A stretch of DNA of 64,000 nt from Nitrobacter winogradskyi Nb-255 (GCF_000012725.1 NC_007406.1:62001-126000), one strand, 5' to 3'; positions 19,853 to 29,555 are shown, counted from the stretch's first letter. Made by a program: numbers and translations. Notes: generated by a model from the sequence alone, not told the origin.

Positions 19853-20626
19853 ATGACAGACGGGACGGCGACACAGTTCATCGAAGTCGGCGGCGGCGAC
19901 GCCGCGCGCCGGATCGCGGTGCGGGCGCGGCGCGGCGGCGCGGCGGGTCTGTTCTGGCTCGGCGGCTTCAGGTCCGACATGGCCGGCACCAAGGCGCTCG
20001 CGCTCGATGCATGGGCCGCCGAGCACGGCCGGGCCTGCGTGAGGTTTGACTACTCCGGCCACGGGGAAAGCGGCGGCGAGTTCACCGAGGGCACCATTAG
20101 CCGCTGGCTCGAGGAAAGCCTCGCGGTGTTCGATGCCTTTTGCGAGGGACCGCAGGTGGTGATCGGCTCGTCGATGGGCGGCTGGATCGCGCTCCTGCTG
20201 GCGCGCGCGGTGGCGCGACGGGCATCCTCCCGCGCCACGCTTTCCGGCCTCGTGCTGATCGCCCCGGCCCCCGATTTCACCGAGGAACTGATGTGGAAGG
20301 CGTTTCCGCCGGAAGCCAGACACGCCCTCGAAACGCACGGCGTCTGGCTGCGGCCGTCCGACTACGGCGATCCCTACCCGATCACGCGCAAGCTGATCGA
20401 GGACGGGCGCAACCATCTGCTGCTAGGCAAAAGCATCTCGACCGGCTGTCCGGTACGCATCCTGCAGGGCGCCCAGGACACGGACGTACCGTGGCGACAT
20501 GCCTTCGCGCTGACCGAACGGCTGCCGAGCGATGACGTGGTGCTGACCATGATCAGGGACGGCGATCACCGGCTGTCACGTCCGCAGGACATCGCGCGGA
20601 TTCTCGCGGCGGTTAGGGAGTTCTGA
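19853..20626 (+). CDS. Alpha/beta hydrolase
   Basis: 257 residues from ATG 19853. The nucleophile elbow is G-S-S-M-G-G-W at about 103-109; the acid is likely in G-A-Q-D-T-D-V-P-W and the histidine in G-D-H-R-L-S. The F-D-Y-S-G-H-G-E-S-G segment is the usual oxyanion neighbourhood. It resembles ABHD10-type thioesterases; no substrate can be read off. It is divergent from infC across 203 bp with no clear regulatory motif. Confidence 0.8.
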   Translation: MTDGTATQFIEVGGGDAARRIAVRARRGGAAGLFWLGGFRSDMAGTKALALDAWAAEHGRACVRFDYSGHGESGGEFTEGTISRWLEESLAVFDAFCEGPQVVIGSSMGGWIALLLARAVARRASSRATLSGLVLIAPAPDFTEELMWKAFPPEARHALETHGVWLRPSDYGDPYPITRKLIEDGRNHLLLGKSISTGCPVRILQGAQDTDVPWRHAFALTERLPSDDVVLTMIRDGDHRLSRPQDIARILAAVREF

Positions 20627-20678
20627 ACCGGCCGGTCGCGCGGACCCTTGACTGTTCAAGCCCTCGGACCAGACCGCT

Positions 20679-22919
20679 TCATCTGCGCTTCACGATGAGT
20701 TTGGCCGCGCCTTCATTGTTGCGGTAGAACGTGTCGTAGAAACCGGGAACGCCCAGCACCGCATCGTTGACGAACACGAGCAGCTCGCCGCTGCGCGTCG
20801 GACGGATCACCGCCTCGATGGTGCCGTCTTCGGGATCGGGATCGAGAAACACTTCTTCGCCGCCGACCGCGCCGTAGCGCAACACCAGACGGAACCACGG
20901 CCGCGTCAGTTCGCGGCGCAAGGGGACGCCGAGCACCAGCGCAAGCTGCTGATGCCAGTCCGGCGCATCGGTCGAGTAGAAGCCGCCGAGCGGGGACGCA
21001 ATGCCGCCGTCACGGAACGGCTCGGTGGTTTCCACCTTGACCAGATAGCGCGCTCCGTTGCCTTCGACGAATATGCCGGTGTTGTTGCAAAGGCCGGAGG
21101 TGGCGAAGGTCGCGCTGGCCTCCTCGCCGCGCGCCAGCCTTTTAGTGTCCGGGCTCTCCCGACAGGTGAAGCCCGCGATGTCCTGCACATTATAAAGGAG
21201 ATGGCTCGTCAGCGTGACGCCTAGATAGACAAACAGGAGCGCGAAGAACGCCGGCGCGCCGCGCCGCTTCAGCCAGTCGTGAAAAGCGGTGTAGATGCGG
21301 CTGGTGCGCAGCCGATAAATCCAGTTTGTCGGGCGCGTGACGGGCGCGGACGGCGCGCGCCGCCAGATCGCACCCATCGTATCGGAGATGCCGGCCGCGA
21401 GCCGCCCGCTCCAGGCGATCAGCACGATCACGGCGGCGAACAGAAGTGAAAACTGCACCGGGCTGCGGGCGTAGCCGTCGATCCAGGTCTGCGCGAATCC
21501 CGGCAGGAAGCCGCCGACCAGGCGGATGATGTCCGAGATCCAGCGGAACGGGCTGAGATACTCGTCCTTGGCCGGCAGCTTGCGCAACAGCGGATACAGC
21601 GCGAGCCAGAGCGAAACGCCGACGGTGAGGAAGTAGACGATGCGCCGCTTCCACACCTCGTTCCAGACGTGCTCCTGCGCCTCGGCGCGCGTCGCCGCCT
21701 CGCCCGAGGTCTCAAGCCCGAACGCATCCGGCGTGACGATCCGCCCGTCGTAAGTCGCGACATCGTAAACCGCCGGAAGCCCCACCGGCGCATAGGCATG
21801 GACGCGGCTCGCGATGCGGCATAAGGCGCTCTCGTGAACCTTCGGCCGCGCCACCGACACCACGTCGCGTTTCGCGTAAATATAGTTGGAGAGAAGCTCA
21901 ATCTTGCGCGGGCCGTAGCGATAGTAGCCGCCAACGCCCTTGCGCGGATCATAGAGCCGGCCGTCCTTGTCGCAGTTGACGATGGCATGCTTGAAGGTGT
22001 CGGGATCGGCCGGCGGAGTCCCCTGATCCGACTTGAAGCGCAAGCCGCAGGCCTCGGCCTCCCGCAGCATCCAGACCAGCGGGATATAGGCCAGCGAATC
22101 GTCCGGATAGCCGCCCCCGACATTGGAGTGAACGCCGGGAAACCAGACCTGACTCACCTGCTCGTCGGCGAGATAGCGCTCGCCGTCCCGCCGTGGCGAG
22201 GCGGACCGTGCGCCGCACTCATCCCACAGTTCGGGATGAAAAGTGGTTCGCTCCTCGTCGATCGACAGCGCCTGGCAGGCCCGCACCACCCGCGTCAGAT
22301 CGAGCCTGTGGTCGGGAAATTGCAGCGGCCAGATGAAGCGGCTGATCCCTCGCGTCATCTCGTCGATCGGCAACCCGTAGGCGGCGACCGTATCCCACAC
22401 GCCGATGAAGCGGATGCGCTGGATCACGCGATTGTCCGCCTTGTCGTAATCGTCGCGCCGCACCAGATCGCGCAAGCTCCGGAACAGATGCTCGACGCGC
22501 CAGACGGTATGATAGCGCTCGCGGCGATAGGCGCGATAGGCGGCGCGCGCCTTGCGGTCCAGTTCCTTCTCGGTGGCGGCGACGATCAGTCCCTGATTGA
22601 GAATCAACCCCATCACCACGCGAATGGTGAAGGCGCCCCGGCTGAAGCCGAAACCGAAGATCTCGTCGCTATCGTCGCGCCAGTTGCGGCAGGCGAACTT
22701 GTAGATGTCGATGACGTTGCGTTTCAGCCCGAAGCCGAAGGCGCCGCCGAGCATCGCCAGCGGCTTGAACGACGAGGTGCCCACGCCATCGTCGTAGAAC
22801 GCGACCTGATCCGATCCCGAAACATCGAGCGCCTCGAACGTGCGCCAGACATTGGTGCGCCAGACTTTCGCCGCGGAATTTCCGGTGCCGTCGGACAGCA
22901 GAACGATTTTCCGGCCCAT
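20679..22919 (-). CDS. DUF2235 hydrolase-like membrane protein
   Basis: 746 residues from ATG 22919. N-terminal half is DUF2235: K-I-V-L-L-S-D-G-T-G-N-S at about 4-15, G-F-G-F-S-R-G-A-F with a G-x-S-x-G nucleophile near residue 93, and G-V-H-S-N-V-G-G-G-Y. This domain is shared with the Tle1 phospholipase effectors of type VI secretion. Unlike effectors it has about three membrane helices (near 430-450, 490-510 and 560-580), then a ~150-residue beta-rich domain likely outside the membrane. No T6SS gene is nearby. A terminator lies just upstream of the start, arguing against the longer frame to 23015. Confidence 0.75.
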   Translation of the reverse strand: MGRKIVLLSDGTGNSAAKVWRTNVWRTFEALDVSGSDQVAFYDDGVGTSSFKPLAMLGGAFGFGLKRNVIDIYKFACRNWRDDSDEIFGFGFSRGAFTIRVVMGLILNQGLIVAATEKELDRKARAAYRAYRRERYHTVWRVEHLFRSLRDLVRRDDYDKADNRVIQRIRFIGVWDTVAAYGLPIDEMTRGISRFIWPLQFPDHRLDLTRVVRACQALSIDEERTTFHPELWDECGARSASPRRDGERYLADEQVSQVWFPGVHSNVGGGYPDDSLAYIPLVWMLREAEACGLRFKSDQGTPPADPDTFKHAIVNCDKDGRLYDPRKGVGGYYRYGPRKIELLSNYIYAKRDVVSVARPKVHESALCRIASRVHAYAPVGLPAVYDVATYDGRIVTPDAFGLETSGEAATRAEAQEHVWNEVWKRRIVYFLTVGVSLWLALYPLLRKLPAKDEYLSPFRWISDIIRLVGGFLPGFAQTWIDGYARSPVQFSLLFAAVIVLIAWSGRLAAGISDTMGAIWRRAPSAPVTRPTNWIYRLRTSRIYTAFHDWLKRRGAPAFFALLFVYLGVTLTSHLLYNVQDIAGFTCRESPDTKRLARGEEASATFATSGLCNNTGIFVEGNGARYLVKVETTEPFRDGGIASPLGGFYSTDAPDWHQQLALVLGVPLRRELTRPWFRLVLRYGAVGGEEVFLDPDPEDGTIEAVIRPTRSGELLVFVNDAVLGVPGFYDTFYRNNEGAAKLIVKRR

Positions 22920-22970
22920 GCCAGCTCCCGGAACGATGTTCGCCCGATGTTGATCCCTGCACTCTTGTTC

Positions 22971-23003
22971 CAAAACGAACGACGCCCGTTGGGGCGTCGT
23001 TCG
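22971..23003 (-). terminator. Intrinsic terminator after the PAS protein gene
   Basis: Minus-strand stem GAACGACGCCC / GGGCGTCGTTC (11 bp, 4-nt loop) followed by GTTTTG. It is 214 bp after the PAS gene stop and 52 bp before the DUF2235 start. The rest of 23004-23216 has a weak inverted repeat (ACGACGGGTT / AACCCGTCGT) and no gene. Confidence 0.65.
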
Positions 23004-23216
23004 CATCGGCATCAATTTAACCCTGACCGTGACATAACTTGCGAGTTAGGCGCCTTCCGGCTGTGATCGGCCTTGGTCCTATCCGGGGCCGATCTCTCCT
23101 TTTGCGCCGGTTGCGTCCCTTTCGGGTCGTTCCTGTGATCGTCACGACGGGTTCGAGGTCATCCCCAAATTATCGACCATCAAACCCGTCGTTCCCTGAG
23201 TGACGTAACCTGATCG

Positions 23217-24920
23217 TCACAAGAAGTTGGCGACAGCTCTCGTCGAGGACGCCACCGCGGAGCTGAATCCCTCACGAAGGTTCGTCAGGAACTGAGCGAG
23301 GGGCGACGGACCAGCGTTGACGCTCTTGCGACGGCTTTCCAGCCGGCTCATGCTCAAGCTCTGCTCGTCGGCCTGCTTGGCCATCGACACGGGTGCTTCC
23401 TGGATGGGAGCACTCATTTCTTCGCTGGCGGCGGCTGCCGATTCGATCACCATGGCGTACTGGACAACCTTGGTCGTCTTGCCCTGGGCGTCGAGGACCG
23501 GGATGTACGAAGCCCGGATCCGAACCTCGCTGCCGTCCTTGGCGACGCGCTTGAACTCGGCCGACTGAGCCTCGCCGCGATTGAGCTTGCCCCAGAACTC
23601 GCGATAGGCAGAACCGGAACGCTCCGAAGACTCGACGAACATTCCGTCATGCTTGCCGCTAACCTCGCCGAGGGTGTAACCCATCGCCTTCAGGTACTTG
23701 TCGTTGGCGGCGATAATGGTGCCGTCCGGCCTGAACGAAGCGATCGCCTGGGCGCGTTCGATAGCGGCGAGCTGACCCTCGTTCTCCAGGGCCTTGAGCT
23801 TCCTGGCCGTGATGTCGGTCGCGATCTCAACCACCTTTACAGGCTTGCCCCTCGAATCCAGAACCGGATTGTAGGAAGCCTGCAGCCAGACGGTCTTGCC
23901 GTCCTTGCCGATACGCTTGTACTCGGCCGACTGAGCCTCGCCGCGAGCGAGCCTGGCCCAGAAGTCGCGATAGGCGGTGCTGGTCCGCTCGGCAGCCTCC
24001 ACAAACATGTTGTGGTGCTTGCCCTGGATGTCCTTGAGGAGCGCGTAACCGAACGTTTTCAGGAAGTTGTCGTTCGCGGTCAGGATCTTTCCATCCATGC
24101 CGAGTTCGACGACCGCCTGCGACTTTCCGATGGCCGTGATCTGGCCTTCGAGATCAGCCGACTTCACCTTCTGCTTGGTGACGTCGGTCGCGAACGCAAC
24201 AACCTTGAAGGGCTTGCCGCTCTCGTCCACGATCGGGTTGAAGGTCGCCAGCAGCCACACTTCGTTCCCGGCCTTATTAATCCGCTTGTATTCAGCGGAT
24301 TGAGGCTCACCGAGATTGAGCCTGGCCCAGAAGTCGCGATAGGCGTCGCCAGCCCGCTCCGATGACTCCACGAATACCCGGTCATGCTTCCCCTGCATTT
24401 CACCGAGGGTGTAGCCCATCACATTGAGGAAGTTCTTGTTCGCGGTAATGATCGTGCCGTCGAGGTTGAATTCGACCACGGCCTGCGCGCGCTCGATGGC
24501 GGAGACCTGACCCGCGTTCTCCAGCTCCTTGATCTTCTTGGCGGTGATGTCAGCCGCCAGCGCGATGATTTTTTTCGGATTCCCTCTCGAATCCAGCACC
24601 GGAATGTAGGAAGCCTGAACCCAGACCTCGTCGCCGTGCCTGTCGATACGTTTGAATTCGGCCGATTGGGTCTCACCCTTGTTCAGCCTGGCCCAGAAGT
24701 CGCGATATGCGGCGCCGGACCGCTCGTCCGCCTCCACAAACATGCTATGGTGCTGGCCGCGAACATCCGCCAGCGTGTAGCCGAATATGCTGAGGTAGTT
24801 CTCGTTAGCCGTGACGACCGTTCCATCAAGACCGAGCTCGATGACGGCCTGCGATTTTCTGATTGCTGCGGTTTTCGCAGCATCTTCTTTTGCGATCGAC
24901 CACTTTTTGAAGAAAAACAT
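23217..24920 (-). CDS. Four-PAS repeat sensor protein without output domain
   Basis: 567 residues. Four PAS+PAC units of about 122 residues follow each other (roughly 15-136, 137-258, 259-380 and 381-500), each with the patterns D-G-x-I-x-x-A-N, F-V-E-x-x-E-R, A-Y-R-D-F-W-A-R-L, Q-S-A-E-(F/Y)-K-R and D-I-T-x-(K/R). The units are so alike that internal duplication is evident. Related proteins end in a methyl-accepting or kinase domain; here only a ~65-residue Ser/Ala-rich tail with a final amphipathic stretch follows. No membrane segment. Good SD (GGAGGATCA) before ATG 24920; a perfect CtrA-type site lies 87 bp upstream. Confidence 0.85.
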   Translation of the reverse strand: MFFFKKWSIAKEDAAKTAAIRKSQAVIELGLDGTVVTANENYLSIFGYTLADVRGQHHSMFVEADERSGAAYRDFWARLNKGETQSAEFKRIDRHGDEVWVQASYIPVLDSRGNPKKIIALAADITAKKIKELENAGQVSAIERAQAVVEFNLDGTIITANKNFLNVMGYTLGEMQGKHDRVFVESSERAGDAYRDFWARLNLGEPQSAEYKRINKAGNEVWLLATFNPIVDESGKPFKVVAFATDVTKQKVKSADLEGQITAIGKSQAVVELGMDGKILTANDNFLKTFGYALLKDIQGKHHNMFVEAAERTSTAYRDFWARLARGEAQSAEYKRIGKDGKTVWLQASYNPVLDSRGKPVKVVEIATDITARKLKALENEGQLAAIERAQAIASFRPDGTIIAANDKYLKAMGYTLGEVSGKHDGMFVESSERSGSAYREFWGKLNRGEAQSAEFKRVAKDGSEVRIRASYIPVLDAQGKTTKVVQYAMVIESAAAASEEMSAPIQEAPVSMAKQADEQSLSMSRLESRRKSVNAGPSPLAQFLTNLREGFSSAVASSTRAVANFL

Positions 24921-25472
24921 TGATCCTCCCCAGGAGTTAGATCCAAGAACACCGAGGCTCCGACTCGCGGGCGAAACCTTGGTATACCGATCATGAATGG
25001 AATCGGTTAAAACGAGGTTAATTCTTTAACCATCGCGGCCGGAGTTCTGATCTGCGTCGCGGGGCCGGTCTGAGGAGGCCTTGTCGGCCGGTCGCCATGA
25101 CATTTATTACGTCTTTTCAATAGGATAGCTATCGTCAACTCGCCCGCAACGAAGCCGGCGGCGGAGGTTTCCCGTCTTTGTTGAATGCGAGGACGGCGAC
25201 CCGGTTTTCCTTAAGAAAGACAGCATCATGGCCGCAGCCGCAGGCGGCGTTAACAATTCAGGGCGGGGGAAAACTGGCCGGCTCCGGAGTGGGGAAAGCC
25301 CGCCGGGCATCAAAAAAATCTTCCCGGCCTCTCTGATAAAATCAGAAGCGAAAGTGCCTGGAGAACCCGACGGAGCATCGACAATCCGTTCCGTCTGGCC
25401 CACTCCCCACGGAACGAGCCGGTTTTCGGTAACGGATATTGAGACGGATATGGAAAGGCGTCTCTTGAAATC
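24921..25472. other. Gene-free interval upstream of the PAS gene
   Basis: 552 bp. It contains the CtrA-like site at 25007-25021 and a fragment of R1 (CTGATAAAATCAGAAGCG, about 25334-25351). Open frames here have no protein-like character. Nothing else seen. Confidence 0.6.
25007..25021. promoter_or_regulatory. Candidate CtrA-binding site (TTAA-N7-TTAA)
   Basis: TTAA-AACGAGG-TTAA, exact match to the Caulobacter full-site consensus, 87 bp upstream of the PAS gene start. A further TTAA half-site is at 25026-25029. Confidence 0.5.
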
Positions 25473-25547
<75 letters not shown>

Positions 25548-25743
25548 ATCCGAAAACAGGCGGCCGATTGCGGGCCGCCGGAGGGCAGAGCTATGCCAAA
25601 TGCCGCGTGCGAATGCAACAGCCAGATCGGGATATTAATGTCACCCGCCGAAGTCTCCTGGCGGGGACGGCCGCGAAGACCGAGCGAACCCGACCGCCGA
25701 TTGCAAAATTTCCGCACAGGGACCATTTTAGGGGCCGGAGCGT

Positions 25744-25830
25744 GCTAGCGTGACGGTTCAGACTTTGCTTCGTCTCGGCGCTTTCGCCTCGGCGAAATCC
25801 CAGCGAGTTGCCGATGACGGGGTTTACGTC
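25744..25830 (+). repeat. Possible diverged R6 copy
   Basis: CTAGCGTGACGGTTCAGA ... AAATCCCAGCGAGTTG is similar to the first half of the palindrome at 7608 (CTAGTGTAGCGGTTCAGA ... TTTCCCAGCGAGTCC). The other arm is not recognisable. The remaining gene-free stretch 25548-25910 shows nothing else. Confidence 0.35.
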
Positions 25831-25910
25831 TCGGAGTGCTGGCCAAGCATCGGCGAACGTCGGATAACGGCACCAGACCGCTCATTCCGGGGACATCAGG
25901 CGAGGATCAC

Positions 25911-26846
25911 GTGACCATAGTCGAGCACGACGGCGGGCCGCCACCACAGGCGCCGGATCTGATCAACGAGACGACGACGCAGACCTTCATGAAGGATGTC
26001 GTCGAGGAATCGATGCACCAGCCGGTGCTGGTCGATTTCTGGGCGCCGCGGAGCGGACCGAGCCGCCAACTGAGCCCGCTGCTGGAAAAGGCGGTGCGCG
26101 CCGCCGCCGGCAAGGTCAAGCTGGCGAAGATGAATATCGATCAGCATCCCGCCATCTTTCAGCAGCTCGCGGCCCAGATCGGCAGCCATTCGATCCCGGC
26201 GGTGTTCGCCTTCGTCGGCGGGCGGCCGGTCGATTATTTCACAGGCGCGGTCCCCGAAAGCCAGGTCAAGGACTTCATCGACAAGCTGACGCAAGGCGCG
26301 GGGGCGGCGCCGGGCGCCCCTAACATCGAAGAGATCCTGCAAGAGGCTGACGCCGCGCTCGCTGCAGGCGATCCGGCCACCGCGGCCGCGGTTTATGCCG
26401 AGGCTCTCGGGATCGACGCCGCCAATCTTCGGGCGATCGCCGGGCTGGCGCGCTGCTATGCCAGCACCGGCGCGATCGACAAGGCCAAGCAAACGCTCGC
26501 GCTGGTTCCGGAATCGAAGCGTGGCGACGCCGCCGTGACAACCGTTCAGGCCATGATCGACCTTGCCGAACAGGCGAGCTCGCTTGGACCGATCGCCGAG
26601 CTTGAGCAGAAGGTCGCGGCCGACCCGCTCGATCATCAGGCACGCTTCGACCTGGCTACGGCATTGAACGCCGGCGGCAAACGCAGCGAGGCCACCGATC
26701 ACCTGCTTGAAATCGTGAAGCGCGATCGCAAATGGAACGATGATGCCGCCCGCAAGCAGCTTGTGCAGTTTTTCGAGGCATGGGGCGCCACAGACGAGGC
26801 CACCGTGGAGGGGCGCAAACGACTGTCGACGATTCTGTTTTCCTAA
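25911..26846 (+). CDS. cnoX: CnoX/YbbN-like thioredoxin-fold co-chaperone with S-G-P-S active site
   Basis: 311 residues from GTG 25911 (the frame is open to 25836 but the added residues are not conserved-looking). Thioredoxin domain ~20-125 with V-D-F-W-A-P-R-S-G-P-S-R-Q-L: both cysteines of C-G-P-C are serines, so no disulfide chemistry is expected. Cis-proline S-I-P-A-V-F is present. Residues ~140-310 are TPR-like helices, as in CnoX, which holds unfolded clients for GroEL. Downstream: R3 repeat, then the Lon-N-domain gene, a pairing usual in Rhizobiales. TAA stop abuts the R3 copy. Confidence 0.8.
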   Translation: MTIVEHDGGPPPQAPDLINETTTQTFMKDVVEESMHQPVLVDFWAPRSGPSRQLSPLLEKAVRAAAGKVKLAKMNIDQHPAIFQQLAAQIGSHSIPAVFAFVGGRPVDYFTGAVPESQVKDFIDKLTQGAGAAPGAPNIEEILQEADAALAAGDPATAAAVYAEALGIDAANLRAIAGLARCYASTGAIDKAKQTLALVPESKRGDAAVTTVQAMIDLAEQASSLGPIAELEQKVAADPLDHQARFDLATALNAGGKRSEATDHLLEIVKRDRKWNDDAARKQLVQFFEAWGATDEATVEGRKRLSTILFS

Positions 26847-26975
26847 AGCGGGGATGAGGAAAAGTGTGGTGCGGTTTCCGCCCTCATCCCGCGTCTCAGA
26901 ATACTGCAATCGATCACGTTCATGGTTCTGGATCGAATCGATCAAAACTATTCGATCAAAACCATCGTGATCTAG
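26847..26975 (+). repeat. R3 dispersed repeat, copy B
   Basis: From AGCGGGGATGAGGAAAAGTG to CATCGTGATCTAG, between the cnoX-like gene and the Lon-N-domain gene. The ATCGATCACGTTCATGGTT core is shared with the other copies. Confidence 0.85.
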
Positions 26976-26989
26976 CGCCGGACCAACCC

Positions 26990-27664
26990 ATGCCCATCAA
27001 CGCCGATTACCGTGGTCCCGCCGACCTTCCCGAAGTGATACCGGTGTTTCCGCTGCCCGGCGCGCTGCTGCTGCCGCGCGGGCAAATGCCGCTCAACATC
27101 TTCGAAATGCGCTATCTCGCAATGGTCGACGACGCGTTGCGGGACGGCCATCGCCTGATCGGCATGATCCAGCCCGACCTCACCCATTCCGCGAGCGAGG
27201 ACAAGCCGGAGCTGTTTCATGTCGGCTGCGCCGGACGCATCACCCAGTTCGCCGAATCCGGCGACGGCCGCTATATCCTCGAACTCACCGGGGTGTCGCG
27301 TTTCAAGGTCGTGGAAGAACTGACGGTGCTGACGCCCTACCGCCAGTGCAAGGTCGATTTCTTCGCTTACGCCGACGATCTGACCGCGCGCAAGGGCGAG
27401 GACGAGGTCGACCGCAAGCGGCTGCTCGAAGTGCTGACCGATTTTCTCAAGGTCAACAATCTGAAGGTGGACTGGAACGGCATCGAGAACGCCCCGAACG
27501 AGGCGCTGGTCAACGCGCTGGCGATGATGTCGCCCTACGGCCCCCCCGAGAAGCAAGCAATGCTGGAGGCGGCCGACCTGAAAACCCGCGCGGAAATTCT
27601 GATCGCCGTCACCGAAATGGACCTCGCGAAGAAGCGCACCAGCGGCGACCCCGGATTGCAGTAG
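26990..27664 (+). CDS. Lon N-terminal (LON substrate-binding) domain protein
   Basis: 224 residues from ATG 26990; an in-frame extension through the R3 repeat is rejected. The whole protein is a LON substrate-binding domain: I-P-V-F-P-L-P-G-A-L-L-L-P-R-G-Q-M-P-L-N-I-F-E is split here for brevity and spans about residues 16-40, with R-Y-L-A-M-V-D-D-A following. There is no ATPase or protease part. Likely a stand-alone adaptor or substrate binder; the target is unknown. It lies between the CnoX-like chaperone gene and a Trm112-like gene, all three in one direction. Confidence 0.85.
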   Translation: MPINADYRGPADLPEVIPVFPLPGALLLPRGQMPLNIFEMRYLAMVDDALRDGHRLIGMIQPDLTHSASEDKPELFHVGCAGRITQFAESGDGRYILELTGVSRFKVVEELTVLTPYRQCKVDFFAYADDLTARKGEDEVDRKRLLEVLTDFLKVNNLKVDWNGIENAPNEALVNALAMMSPYGPPEKQAMLEAADLKTRAEILIAVTEMDLAKKRTSGDPGLQ

Positions 27665-27703
27665 ACAGGCAAGCGCCTGACCTGACCTCTCGAAGAGACC
27701 CGC

Positions 27704-27904
27704 ATGACACCGCCTCACTCCGATCGTCCCGAAGATACCGCCGATCCAAAGCTTTTGGAGATTCTAGTCTGCCCGGTCACCAAGGGTCCGCTGGAACTGG
27801 ACGGCGCGCGGCGGGAATTGATTTCACGCTCGGCGAAGCTGGCCTATCCGATCCGCGACGGCATTCCGATCATGCTGCCGGAAGAGGCAAGGAAGATCGA
27901 GTGA
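27704..27904 (+). CDS. Trm112-family small protein
   Basis: 66 residues. [14 protein letters not shown] and [12 protein letters not shown] are the Trm112/YcaR signatures; only one Cys remains, so zinc binding is unlikely. In eukaryotes and archaea Trm112 activates methyltransferases; bacterial role unclear. 39 bp after the Lon-N-domain gene, probably the same operon. Confidence 0.85.
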   Translation: MTPPHSDRPEDTADPKLLEILVCPVTKGPLELDGARRELISRSAKLAYPIRDGIPIMLPEEARKIE

Positions 27905-27964
27905 GACGATGCACGTCGCGTCGTTTCAAAAAAATTATCTCGCAACAACAAGCGTAACAAATCG

Positions 27965-28315
<351 letters not shown>

Positions 28316-28529
28316 TTAATGTTGCTCGGCAATCCGGTGATAACCGGATACGTTCCGGCCAATCTGCCATCTTTCGCGGTCGCGAGCACCGCGAATTTGC
28401 AGATCACAACATGCGCGCGAATTGGCCGCCGCCGCGCCAACGGGCCGGATTTTTTCATGAACCAGCGGCGTCTTCTTTCCGACCAATCATCGTTTCCGGC
28501 GGCGAGGCCGTAGGATTTGAGGGGCATGC

Positions 28530-29414
28530 ATGCCGAATCGTCAGTGGTTTTTTGCTTCCGGTAATACTCAGCAGGGTCCGTATTCCCAAGACCAGTTGCG
28601 GGATTTCATCGCTCGCGGCGCGGTCAGAGCCGACACGCGCGTCTGGACCGAGGGCATGTCGGACTGGCAGAGAGCGGGCGATATTCCGGGCCTCCTGTCC
28701 GGCGGTTCGGCCGCTCCGGCTATGCCGCCGGCCTCGGCGCGTGAGAGCGAGCCGCTGGCCAGGGGCACCGAACCCATCGGCGCTCCGCTGTCCGTGGATC
28801 TCAACATCTGGGGGCTGCTTGGACGCACCCTGATCTTCGTGATCGGCTTTCTGCTGGTTCTTCCGGCGCCGTGGGTGGCCACCAGCTTCTACGGATGGCT
28901 CATCTCTCGGGTGCGGGTGCCGCAGCGTCCCAACCTGAGCTTTACGGGCCAGCCGACGGACATCTGGTGGGTGTTCGTGCTGCTCGCGCTGTGCGCCTAC
29001 TCCGGCCTGACCGACATACCCTATATCGGGATCATTCTGATTCCGGTGCAGGCCTGGCTGTCGTGGATGACGATCAAATGGGTCGTGGCGAACATCAGCG
29101 CCAACGGGCAGCCGCTTCGCCTTTCATTCCGGGGCGAGGCGTTGCATTACATCGGCTGGTTCGTGCTGCTCAACCTCTCCTTCATCACCATCATCGGCTG
29201 GGCATGGGTCACCACGGCGATGACGCGCTGGATGTTCCGCAACATCGACGGCACCCGGCGCGAGATCATCTTCAACGCCAGCGGCCTTGAAGTGTTGTGG
29301 CGAACGGTGGTGGTTGCGATCGGCTGCATCCTGATCATCCCGATCCCGTGGGTGCTGGGCTGGATCGCGCGCTGGTACGTCTCGCAGGTCGCGCTGGCGC
29401 CGCGGACGGCATGA
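28530..29414 (+). CDS. GYF_2 (DUF4339) domain membrane protein, DUF898-like
   Basis: 294 residues. Residues ~5-55 form a GYF_2 domain: W-F-F-A-S-G-N-T-Q-Q-G-P-Y-S, then L-R-D-F-I-A-R-G and V-W-T-E-G-M-S-D-W-Q-R-A. After a Ser/Ala-rich linker come five or so membrane helices with T-x-R-x-x-x-x-N-x-x-G-T-R-R-E-like loops. GYF-type domains bind proline-rich peptides, so it may be a membrane-anchored adaptor; partner unknown. Two ATGs four bases apart precede it; 28530 is in frame. Confidence 0.7.
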   Translation: MPNRQWFFASGNTQQGPYSQDQLRDFIARGAVRADTRVWTEGMSDWQRAGDIPGLLSGGSAAPAMPPASARESEPLARGTEPIGAPLSVDLNIWGLLGRTLIFVIGFLLVLPAPWVATSFYGWLISRVRVPQRPNLSFTGQPTDIWWVFVLLALCAYSGLTDIPYIGIILIPVQAWLSWMTIKWVVANISANGQPLRLSFRGEALHYIGWFVLLNLSFITIIGWAWVTTAMTRWMFRNIDGTRREIIFNASGLEVLWRTVVVAIGCILIIPIPWVLGWIARWYVSQVALAPRTA

Positions 29415-29426
29415 TGCGGATTACAA

Positions 29427-29555
29427 TAGCGTTTTCAAGCGAAGCATGTCCTCGGGCTAGACCCGAGGATGGAAACCGGTTCGCGTGAAGAAAACGCGTT
29501 AAATCAACGTTATGAAGCCTCGCTTCTGATTCCATCAGAAGCGAAAATGCTCGAG
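29427..29555 (-). repeat. R1 dispersed repeat, long form, overlapping the tesB 3' end
   Basis: TAGCGTTTTCAAGCG ... CCTCGGGCTAGACCCGAGG ... GCTTCTGATTCCATCAGAAGC. It extends across the tesB stop at 29510, so the last ~15 TesB codons are repeat sequence. Confidence 0.85.

Noticed and set aside
22920..23015. N-terminal extension of the DUF2235 protein
   Set aside because: It overlaps an intrinsic terminator; M-G-R-K-I-V-L-L-S-D-G is the normal domain start.
26864..26989. N-terminal extension of the Lon-N-domain protein
   Set aside because: It is R3 repeat sequence; the domain starts at the later ATG.
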